From Pseudoluteimonas sp044226035 (GTDB taxonomy: Bacteria; Pseudomonadota; Gammaproteobacteria; Xanthomonadales; Xanthomonadaceae): a DNA stretch of 5,411 nucleotides. Location of the stretch: positions 1-5,411 of the forward strand of contig JBGAHT010000085.1 in NCBI GenBank assembly GCA_044226035.1, read 5' to 3'. Shown here in pieces: positions 1-4,625 of this stretch (positions within the stretch are counted from its first letter, which is position 1; every line of letters starts with the position of its first letter). Under the pieces are notes generated by a model. The model saw only the letters and a program-made list of their open reading frames with translations. It did no database searches and was not told the origin of the DNA. A program made the translations under genes and the position numbers.

Positions 1-21
1 GGGGTTCGCTTCGCTCACCCC
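1..21. repeat. Imperfect hairpin, intergenic repeat-like element
   Basis: The stretch GGGGTTCGCTTCGCTCACCCC can fold back on itself. GGGGT (1-5) pairs with ACCCC (17-21), two mismatches follow, then GC (8-9) pairs with GC (13-14) around a TTC loop. From memory, very similar elements recur between genes in Xanthomonadaceae genomes, often downstream of accessory genes; this window alone shows one copy and cannot prove repetition. The element may continue beyond the left edge. It lies downstream of the minus-strand gene at 70-645 and could act as a 3' end structure, but it has no T-tract. Confidence 0.45.
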
Positions 22-23
22 AA

Positions 24-56
24 CCAACGAACTGGGTTTATAAACCCAGCCAACGA
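24..56. repeat. Perfect 18-bp palindrome flanked by CCAACGA direct repeats
   Basis: CTGGGTTTATAAACCCAG at 32-49 is a perfect palindrome. It is bracketed by two identical 7-bp direct repeats, CCAACGA at 24-30 and 50-56. As RNA it would form a 7-bp stem with a TATA loop on either strand. It sits 13 bp past the stop codon of the low-GC gene at 70-645, so it may be that gene's transcript end, a small repeat element or a protein-binding site. It lacks the T-tract of an intrinsic terminator. The direct repeats resemble a duplication around an inserted palindrome, but this is inference. Confidence 0.5.
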
Positions 57-69
57 GTTTCTACGCAGT

Positions 70-645
70 CTATTTTCCGAAAATACGAGAAAGAAAGCTC
101 TTTTCGCCATTTCTGTTCGATAGGATCATGAAATCACTCTCAAGCGCTGCCCCATAGTTTTCATCGTGCTTGAAGCCAACCAAGGACTGGGCAACCTTGA
201 GGGGAATCTCAAAGATGTAATCAACATCCGCGGCTTCGCCGCCCTCCGCGAGCTGGGCGTCCTCCATTTCCTTCCGAATGGCTCCGTAGGATTGCGGCAA
301 GGTTCCATCCGATTCGAGACCCTTCGGTCCGTCGATGCCTTCATGTGACAGCCGCCACCGGCGACTACCGTTTCGCCATAGCTCGGCAGAACTTGCCATA
401 ACATGTTCTTCGATCTGGCACGCCACCGCATCGTAGTCACTCACGAACGTGGCCAGCGCATTCATCAGGACCGGGCAGTTGTATTTGTTGCTCCAGATCA
501 GACGCCAGCCAGTTGCCAACTTGGCACTTGAAAAACGTGATTGAGGGTATTGCTCGCTTTGGCCGGTTGGCAGCAAGCCTAAATGCGAAAGTAGCCGATC
601 CGCCGCTTCTTCGGGGACCGCACACCATGTGATTGCGTATCCCAT
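70..645 (-). CDS. Conserved-looking protein of unknown function, 191 aa
   Basis: I can assign no domain or function. The start is the ATG at 643-645, because GAGGGG lies just upstream (646-660 read on the minus strand gives a purine-rich AAAGAGGGGAAT). An in-frame ATG 12 codons earlier has less support. The protein is soluble, with no signal peptide or membrane segment. Noticeable features are Trp-rich stretches (TGWRLIW at 45-51, RRWRLSHEG at 95-103), EEHVMASSAELW at 79-90, an acidic EMEDAQLAEGGEAADVDYIF stretch at 126-145, and IPLKVAQSLVGFKHDE at 147-162. The family seems known from scattered bacterial hypothetical proteins (my recollection), which suggests an accessory gene, perhaps of immunity-protein type, but nothing here proves it. 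Base composition is roughly 47-55% GC by sampled lines, well below its neighbours, and palindromes lie at its 3' end. These are signs of horizontal acquisition. Confidence 0.75.
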   Translation of the reverse strand: MGYAITWCAVPEEAADRLLSHLGLLPTGQSEQYPQSRFSSAKLATGWRLIWSNKYNCPVLMNALATFVSDYDAVACQIEEHVMASSAELWRNGSRRWRLSHEGIDGPKGLESDGTLPQSYGAIRKEMEDAQLAEGGEAADVDYIFEIPLKVAQSLVGFKHDENYGAALESDFMILSNRNGEKSFLSRIFGK

Positions 646-701
646 ATTCCCCTCTTTCAGCCTTTCATGGCCTGAATACAATCAGATTCGGCGACAACCA
701 G

Positions 702-875
702 CTACTCCGCATCCAGATACCGCACCCGCTTCGCATCGCGGCGCGCTTCCACCAGCGTGCGGATCTTCTCGCGCACCGCTTCGGCATCCTTGATGAAGGT
801 CATGCGGATTTCCGGCGAGGTCTCGTCGGTGGTGAACAGCACGGCCTGGCCGAACTCGTTGCATTCGTCGTTCAT
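702..875 (-). CDS. Small protein of unknown function, 57 aa
   Basis: The start is the ATG at 873-875, preceded on the minus strand by AGGAGA with a 5-base gap, a near-ideal ribosome binding site. An earlier in-frame ATG at 912-914 has no such site and would add 13 unlikely residues. The product begins MNDECNEFGQAVLFTTDE and ends RRDAKRVRYLDAE. It looks like a beta-rich N-terminal part (AVLFTTDETSPEIRMTFI, 11-28) followed by a charged helix (DAEAVREKIRTLVEARRDAKR, 30-50). It has no membrane segment or signal peptide. It lies 48 bp downstream of the glycosyltransferase stop on the same strand, so it is probably the last gene of that unit. I do not recognise the family. A small regulatory or antitoxin-like protein is possible, but there is no toxin partner beside it. 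Confidence 0.6.
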   Translation of the reverse strand: MNDECNEFGQAVLFTTDETSPEIRMTFIKDAEAVREKIRTLVEARRDAKRVRYLDAE

Positions 876-923
876 GGCCGTCTCCTGTGGACGGCGGCAG
901 TGAAGCACGGCCACAGCCGCGGC

Positions 924-2429
924 TCAACCGCCGTTGGCCGGCACGACGCGGAACATGATCCGTTTCTGGTACGGCGTCCCCTGTGGGACGGGGCGGTAAC
1001 CGAGCGCGGCGAAGCGCGCTTGCACCTTCGGCCAGCTGCCCTGCTTGGTGACCCACAACGCATCCGGATCAGCCTTCGCCAATGCGTGCGCAACATCGGT
1101 GTCGTTTTCGGGATTGAAGCGCGCGGCGTGCGGTTCGGGAAGCAGCGAGAGCTTCTCCACCTGCGTCCCGAGTTCGACATGCAGCCCGTAGCGGGCCATG
1201 TCCTCGACGAAACGCACCTTGTCGATCGTTCCCGGCACGCGTTCGCGGATCGCCTGCGCCCAGGCATCGGCATCCTTGTGCGTTTTCCACAACGCGGTCG
1301 CTGCGGCCAACACCAGCAGCAATGCCGCCCATACGGCGATTGCGCGCCAGTCGGGCAGGCCGCGGCCTTCGCGCTGGCGCTGCATCGCGACCAGTAGCCC
1401 CAGCGCGGGGAACAGCGGCAGCAGGTACAGCGGCATGCGCGAGCGCGACAGGCAGAACACCAGCAGCGGTAGCAGCAACCACAAGGTCGCGAACAGCCAC
1501 GCTCGCTCGCTTGCTCGGCGTTGCGGGTTTCGCCACCAGCCGCGCACGTCGGCGGGCAGGCGCCGCGCCCAGCGCAACAGCGAAAGCGTCCACGGCAGCG
1601 TTCCCAGCAGCAGCGTCGGCGCATAGACCTGCAGCCAGCCGTACCACTGACCGTTGCGGTTGAAGTCGTCGGTGGCGACGCGGTTGACGACTTCGTTGCC
1701 GATGAAGTAATCGGACAGCCCGGGATTGGCGCGCATCACCGCGACGAACCACGGCGTCGAAATCGCCAGGAATAGCGCCAACCCGGCGATGTCGAACACG
1801 CGCCGGCGCTGGTCCCGCGGTTGCAACAGGTCGAACGCGAGGATCGCCATGAGCGGCAGCAGGCCCGGCGGGCCCTTGGTGAGGAACGCCAGCGCGAACC
1901 CGGCCCACATCAACAGCAGCCAGCGGCGCGTTCGCGAGGGCGCGTCGAAGCGCGATTCGACGAATCCCCACAACGCCAGGGTTTCGCATGCCGCGAGCAC
2001 GAAGTCGGTGGTGATGTATTGCGAGGCGCCGATCGGCAGCGCCATGGTCGCGAATGCCAATGCAGCGGCGTCCTCGCTGCCGGGCGCGATCCGCCGCGCA
2101 ATGCGCCAGACCAGCCAGGTGCACAACAGGAACGCCAGCGCCGACGGCAGGCGCGCGGCCCACGGGTTGCGCCCGAACGTGGCGACGCTGCTTGCGATGG
2201 CCCAATACGTGAGCGGCGGCTTGGTCCAGTGGCCGACATCCTCGCTGCGATGCGGAGTGAGCCAGTCGCCGCTGTCGAGCATGTTCATCGCGACGTTGGT
2301 GTAGCGGCCCTCGTCCGGATCCCAGATCCCGCGCATGCCGAGGAAGCCGAGCGCAAGCACCACGGCGAGCAGCGCGATCCAGAGGCGCGCGGGGAAGCGC
2401 ATGCGCGCGGAGGCGGAATCGACGTTCAT
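924..2429 (-). CDS. ArnT/PMT-type membrane glycosyltransferase, 501 aa
   Basis: This is an integral inner-membrane glycosyltransferase of the GT-C fold, related to ArnT (GT83) and protein O-mannosyltransferases (GT39). Such enzymes move a sugar from a polyprenyl-phosphate carrier to lipid A, another glycan or a protein on the periplasmic face. Family marks are visible: WDPDEGRY at 36-43 in the first periplasmic loop, with the expected acidic residues; a TKPPLTYW segment at 69-76; ITTDFVLAACETLALWG at 139-155; FLTKGPPGLLP at 182-192; and RSRMPLYLLPLFP at 329-341. About ten or more hydrophobic segments span 14-33 to 362-381, followed by a soluble C-terminal domain from about 385 with an alternating fold (KVRFVEDMARYGLHVELG). 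E. coli ArnT is about 550 aa, so this is complete and slightly short. The start at 2427-2429 has AAGGAA upstream with long spacing. No arnA/B/C/D genes are in view, so the donor sugar and acceptor are unknown. It follows the PLP-enzyme gene by 27 bp and is likely co-transcribed with it. Confidence 0.88.
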   Translation of the reverse strand: MNVDSASARMRFPARLWIALLAVVLALGFLGMRGIWDPDEGRYTNVAMNMLDSGDWLTPHRSEDVGHWTKPPLTYWAIASSVATFGRNPWAARLPSALAFLLCTWLVWRIARRIAPGSEDAAALAFATMALPIGASQYITTDFVLAACETLALWGFVESRFDAPSRTRRWLLLMWAGFALAFLTKGPPGLLPLMAILAFDLLQPRDQRRRVFDIAGLALFLAISTPWFVAVMRANPGLSDYFIGNEVVNRVATDDFNRNGQWYGWLQVYAPTLLLGTLPWTLSLLRWARRLPADVRGWWRNPQRRASERAWLFATLWLLLPLLVFCLSRSRMPLYLLPLFPALGLLVAMQRQREGRGLPDWRAIAVWAALLLVLAAATALWKTHKDADAWAQAIRERVPGTIDKVRFVEDMARYGLHVELGTQVEKLSLLPEPHAARFNPENDTDVAHALAKADPDALWVTKQGSWPKVQARFAALGYRPVPQGTPYQKRIMFRVVPANGG

Positions 2430-2456
2430 GGCGACGAGGGTTCCTTGCGGTTCGCG

Positions 2457-3488
2457 TCAGGATACGCGCGGCATGCTGCCACCGAGCAGGGTCGGAAGCG
2501 CGTCGGGATCGACGTTGCCGCCGCTGAGGATGATGCCCACGCGCCGGCCGCGGACGCGTTCGGGCCGCGCCAGCACCGCGGCCAGCGCGATCGCGGAAGA
2601 CGGCTCCACCCGCAGCCGCGGGTCGCGCCACAGTTCGCGCAGCGCGGCCAGGCTCGCGGCGTCGTCGAGCGCGACCACCTCCGCGCCGGCGGCGCGCAGC
2701 ATCGCGAAGTTCGGCGCGCCGAGATCGCCGCGCAAGCCGTCGCAGACCGTCGCCGGCACGCGCGCGTTGGCCCGGCGTTCGCCATCGCGCAGCGAGCGCA
2801 GGCTGTCGTCGGCATCGGCCGGCTCGGCCAGCAGCAGCGCGCAACGCGGCGCGCGCGCGGCCAGCGACAGCGCGCTGCCGGAGGCGAGGCCGCCGCCGCC
2901 GACCGGGACGACCAGCAGGTCGGGGTCGACGCATTCGGCGAACACCTCCAGCCCCGAGGTGCCCTGGCCGGCGATCACGTCGGCATCGGCATAGGGATGC
3001 ACCAGGGTCGCGCCGGTGTCGCGCTGCACCGCCGCGCAGGCGGCTTCGCGCGCGGGGATGCCGGGCGCGCAGCGGTGCAGGATCGCGCCGTGGCGGCGGA
3101 TCGCTTCCAGCTTGGCCGGATTCGCGCCTTCGGGCACCACCACGTGGCAGGGGATGCCGCGCAACCTCGCCGCCAGCGCCAGCGCCGCGCCATGGTTGCC
3201 GGAGGAATGGGTGGCCACGCCGCGCGCCGCGCGGTCCGCGTCCAATGCCTGCACCGCGTTGCAGGCGCCGCGGAACTTGAATGCGCCGCCGCGTTGCTGG
3301 TGCTCGCACTTGAACAGCAGCTCGGCACCGGCCAGTGCATCCAGGCGCGGCGAGCGCGCGACCGGGGTCACCCGCGCGTGCGCCGCGATGCGCGCCGCGG
3401 CGTCGAGGACGGCCTCGAAACCGGGCAGGGCGGGTTCCGGTGTCATGGGCATGGCGCGGGTCTCGTCGCGGGCGGTGCGAGGATTCAT
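2457..3488 (-). CDS. Serine racemase / threonine dehydratase-family PLP enzyme, 343 aa
   Basis: This is a cytoplasmic fold-type II pyridoxal-phosphate enzyme acting on hydroxy amino acids: threonine or serine deamination, serine racemisation or hydroxyaspartate dehydration. The PLP lysine is K71 in GGAFKFRGACNA. SSGNHG at 95-100 is the substrate-carboxylate loop, GGGGLASG at 197-204 the phosphate-binding loop, and SGGN at 322-325 carries the serine that contacts the pyridine nitrogen. GQGTSGLEV at 174-182 and DGLRGDLG at 250-257 are also family hallmarks. E222, A226 and D228 keep the spacing of the Mg/Ca site in serine racemase (E210, A214, D216), which favours the racemase/hydroxyaspartate-dehydratase branch over IlvA. 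There is no C-terminal ACT domain, and the length fits the unregulated, catabolic class. The start at 3486-3488 has GAGGGAAA directly upstream; ATGs at codons 13 and 15 are less likely. Substrate choice cannot be read from the sequence. Confidence 0.93.
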   Translation of the reverse strand: MNPRTARDETRAMPMTPEPALPGFEAVLDAAARIAAHARVTPVARSPRLDALAGAELLFKCEHQQRGGAFKFRGACNAVQALDADRAARGVATHSSGNHGAALALAARLRGIPCHVVVPEGANPAKLEAIRRHGAILHRCAPGIPAREAACAAVQRDTGATLVHPYADADVIAGQGTSGLEVFAECVDPDLLVVPVGGGGLASGSALSLAARAPRCALLLAEPADADDSLRSLRDGERRANARVPATVCDGLRGDLGAPNFAMLRAAGAEVVALDDAASLAALRELWRDPRLRVEPSSAIALAAVLARPERVRGRRVGIILSGGNVDPDALPTLLGGSMPRVS

Positions 3489-3572
3489 TTTCCCTCGTCC
3501 GGGTTAAGGACGGATTCAATGCCCGGGCCGGAAGCTGTGGGCGTCGATCCACGGCAGGCCAGGGGGCACGCC
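3489..3572. promoter_or_regulatory. Divergent intergenic region, presumed promoters
   Basis: These 84 bp separate the minus-strand PLP-enzyme/glycosyltransferase unit from the plus-strand lipoprotein gene, so both promoters are expected here. I see no convincing -35/-10 pair on either strand. TTCAAT at 3515-3520 is a weak -10 candidate for the lipoprotein gene. An inverted repeat, CGTCC (3496-3500) and GGACG (3508-3512) with a 7-bp spacer GGGTTAA, lies 8-24 bp upstream of the PLP-enzyme start codon. It could be a small operator or mRNA hairpin, or simply chance. Confidence 0.35.
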
Positions 3573-4199
3573 ATGAAACTTGCAACGTTCCTGCCCGCGC
3601 TCGCCGTGCTGGGCCTGTCCGGCTGCGTCACCGGCTATGGCTACAGCGACGATGGCTATTACTACAGCCAGCCTTCGGCCAGCATCCGTACCTACGGCAG
3701 CGTCGGCTATGGCTCGCCGGGCGGCTGGGGTTACGGCTACGGCATGGCCTACGGCTCTCCCGGCTACTACGGATACTACGATCCGTACTCGGGCTACTAC
3801 TACGACCCGTATTACGGCTATTACTTCCCGCGTCCGCCGGTGGTGATCGTCCGCCCCCCGCCCGGGCACGGCCACGACGATGGCGACCACGATCACGATG
3901 ACGACGATCACGACGGCCATCGCCCGCCGCCGTGGCGGGATCTGGACAACCTCGGCGACCGCGAACCCAAGCCAGTGCATGCGCCGGATGCGGTGGGCGG
4001 CAGTCCGCGCCGGTTGTGGCAGCCTTCCACCGGCGAGCAGTCCGGCATTGCGCCGCGCCCGCCGCAACGCGTGCGCCTCCCGGATCCCACGCCGCCGCGC
4101 CAGAACCGCATCGAATCACCACCGCGCCCGAGCGTCGCGCCGCCGATGCCGCGCATGGACGACGCCGCGCCGGCGCATAAAGGTGACCGTCGTCTCTGA
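3573..4199 (+). CDS. Low-complexity outer-membrane-type lipoprotein, 208 aa
   Basis: Residues 1-17 form a lipoprotein signal peptide (MKLATFLPALAVLGLSG) with lipobox LSGC, so C18 would be lipidated. Residue 19 is Val, not Asp, which by the E. coli +2 rule suggests sorting to the outer membrane. The mature part has three zones. Residues 21-84 are rich in Tyr and Gly, with repeats such as YGYY, DPY and GSPG. Residues 99-116 are a dense His/Asp run (GHGHDDGDHDHDDDDHDGH region). The rest, from about 117 to 208, is Pro/Arg-rich and probably disordered. No catalytic domain is visible. The start at 3573-3575 is supported by AGGGGG seven bases upstream and by the signal peptide beginning exactly there. 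The His/Asp cluster could bind divalent metals, and the Tyr/Gly part could make surface or matrix contacts; both are inference. It is divergent from the PLP-enzyme gene, and I recognise no named family. Confidence 0.85.
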   Translation: MKLATFLPALAVLGLSGCVTGYGYSDDGYYYSQPSASIRTYGSVGYGSPGGWGYGYGMAYGSPGYYGYYDPYSGYYYDPYYGYYFPRPPVVIVRPPPGHGHDDGDHDHDDDDHDGHRPPPWRDLDNLGDREPKPVHAPDAVGGSPRRLWQPSTGEQSGIAPRPPQRVRLPDPTPPRQNRIESPPRPSVAPPMPRMDDAAPAHKGDRRL

Positions 4200-4231
4200 A
4201 TCTGATTCATTGCCGAACAACGTCGACGGAT

Positions 4232-4250
4232 TGCGTCGCATTCCGACGCA
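4232..4250 (+). terminator. Possible hairpin at the lipoprotein transcript end
   Basis: TGCGTCG (4232-4238) and CGACGCA (4244-4250) form a perfect 7-bp stem with a CATTC loop, 33 bp past the lipoprotein stop codon. No T-tract follows (TTGGGGTTAG), so it is not a standard intrinsic terminator. It may stabilise the 3' end of the mRNA or work with Rho. Confidence 0.3.
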
Positions 4251-4363
4251 TTGGGGTTAGACTCGCGCCGTCGACTCCCGGCGGGACGTCACGGATCCCC
4301 CCTGTTCCGCCATCCCGCCGGGCGTCGGCGCCTCGGCCCGGCGATCGATTCGCGACCGTGAAC
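4251..4363. other. Structured non-coding stretch with a 10-bp inverted repeat
   Basis: I find no supported gene here. CCCGGCGGGA (4277-4286) and TCCCGCCGGG (4313-4322) are perfect 10-bp inverted repeats separated by 26 bp. Inside the loop, CGGA (4292-4295) can pair with TCCG (4306-4309), leaving a C-rich loop. The arrangement could be a structured RNA element on the plus strand downstream of the lipoprotein gene. Because the region is GC-rich, some pairing by chance is expected. A TAGACT at 4258-4263 resembles a -10 box, but no matching -35 is seen. Confidence 0.35.
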
Positions 4364-4403
4364 AAAAAAATGGGGGCCGGACGTCCCCCGACATCCGGCC
4401 CCC
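4364..4403 (-). terminator. Strong intrinsic terminator, minus strand
   Basis: Read on the minus strand, GGGGGCCGGATGTC (4403-4390) pairs with GACGTCCGGCCCCC (4385-4372). The result is a 14-bp stem with one G-U pair and a GGGG tetraloop. It is followed by A and then seven T (4370-4364). This is a textbook Rho-independent terminator in the minus direction; on the plus strand no T-run follows. No minus-strand protein gene lies upstream of it, which implies an RNA gene. Confidence 0.88.
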
Positions 4404-4479
4404 CGCTCCCCCGGGCCATGCTTGGCCAGCCCCTGTTCCAGTTCCAGCCCACGCGTCGCGCTTGCTGTCCCGGGTGCAA
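4364..4479 (-). ncRNA. Candidate sigma-54-dependent small RNA, about 115 nt
   Basis: This is predicted from two independent signals: a -24/-12 promoter at 4490-4505 and an intrinsic terminator at 4364-4403, both on the minus strand with no credible reading frame between them. The start is placed 12 bases past the -12 element and is accurate to a few bases. Predicted folds, 5' to 3', are a weak hairpin at 4467-4445 (CAGC pairing with GCTG around an internal loop), then a tandem CTGGAA-CTGGAA sequence, then a 5-bp hairpin GGCCA-AGCA-TGGCC at 4427-4414, and finally the terminator with its GGGG loop and U-run, a tail of the kind Hfq binds. It does not resemble 6S, 4.5S, tmRNA or RNase P RNA. Its role is unknown. 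It is transcribed away from mnmG and converges on the lipoprotein gene. Alternatively, the promoter match is chance and the terminator ends a longer antisense transcript starting nearer mnmG. Confidence 0.55.
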
Positions 4480-4489
4480 AAGCCTGTAA

Positions 4490-4505
4490 CGCAGGGAGCG
4501 TGCCA
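4490..4505 (-). promoter_or_regulatory. Sigma-54 (RpoN) type -24/-12 promoter
   Basis: On the minus strand the sequence reads TGGCACG-CTCC-CTGCG, preceded by a T. The -24 element TGGCACG is a perfect consensus match. The spacer is exactly four bases, and the -12 element CTGCG keeps the essential GC of the TTGCA consensus. The GG and GC pairs are in the canonical phase. The predicted start is near 4479, about 75 bp before the terminator stem. As a sigma-70 promoter it would need TTGGCA with GCTTTT 17 bp on, a poor -10. Confidence 0.55.
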
Positions 4506-4563
4506 ACCGTAATCCGGCCACTCGGCCCGGGCTGACTCGTTCAGTTGCTTCGTCCGCGACCTG

Positions 4564-4577
4564 CGTCGCTCGCGACG
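4564..4577. promoter_or_regulatory. 14-bp inverted repeat, possible activator site
   Basis: CGTCGC (4564-4569), TC, GCGACG (4572-4577) is a perfect 6-bp inverted repeat. A further CGCGAC lies at 4555-4560, 16 bp from the CGCGAC inside the repeat. Its centre is about 91 bp upstream of the predicted small-RNA start, the usual distance for an enhancer-binding activator of sigma-54 RNA polymerase, and about 55 bp upstream of mnmG. Binding by any protein is inference, and GC-rich DNA gives such repeats by chance fairly often. Confidence 0.3.
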
Positions 4578-4610
4578 GGTCGATGCAGGGGCGTCGCCGG
4601 ACCGCGGGAC

Positions 4611-4616
4611 TAGAAT
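4611..4616 (+). promoter_or_regulatory. -10 box of mnmG, implying a leaderless or near-leaderless mRNA
   Basis: TAGAAT matches the -10 consensus at five of six positions. The expected start of transcription, 6-9 bases past the box, falls at 4622-4626, next to or on the ATG at 4626-4628. No Shine-Dalgarno sequence precedes the ATG (GCGCGCGCA), which agrees with leaderless translation. The -35 region around 4588-4593 is poor. Confidence 0.5.
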
Positions 4617-4625
4617 GCGCGCGCA

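Noticed and set aside
1..69. Integron attC-type recombination site next to the low-GC gene.
   Set aside because: I do not see paired RYYYAAC/GTTRRRY core sites in the right arrangement. The palindrome is perfect, whereas attC sites are imperfect with bulged bases.
1821..3572. Long plus-strand open frame running into the lipoprotein gene.
   Set aside because: Only the last part, from the signal peptide at 3573, looks like a protein. Upstream it is antisense to two well-supported genes and rich in Arg, Gln and Ala.
1069..3585. Very long open minus-strand frame (over 800 codons) overlapping the PLP enzyme and the glycosyltransferase.
   Set aside because: It is Arg/Ala-rich low-complexity sequence typical of shadow frames in high-GC DNA. 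The overlapping frames have clear family motifs.
4364..4479. Known housekeeping RNA (6S, 4.5S, tmRNA, RNase P).
   Set aside because: The conserved elements of these RNAs are not present; for example, no GGTCAGGTCCGGAAGGAAGC-like 4.5S core was found.
4358..4489. Plus-strand 43-codon frame (GTG start, ending CCPGCKSL) across the terminator and the small RNA region.
   Set aside because: There is no ribosome binding site. The frame runs straight through the terminator stem and T-tract, and its Pro/Gly-rich content reflects GC-rich DNA.
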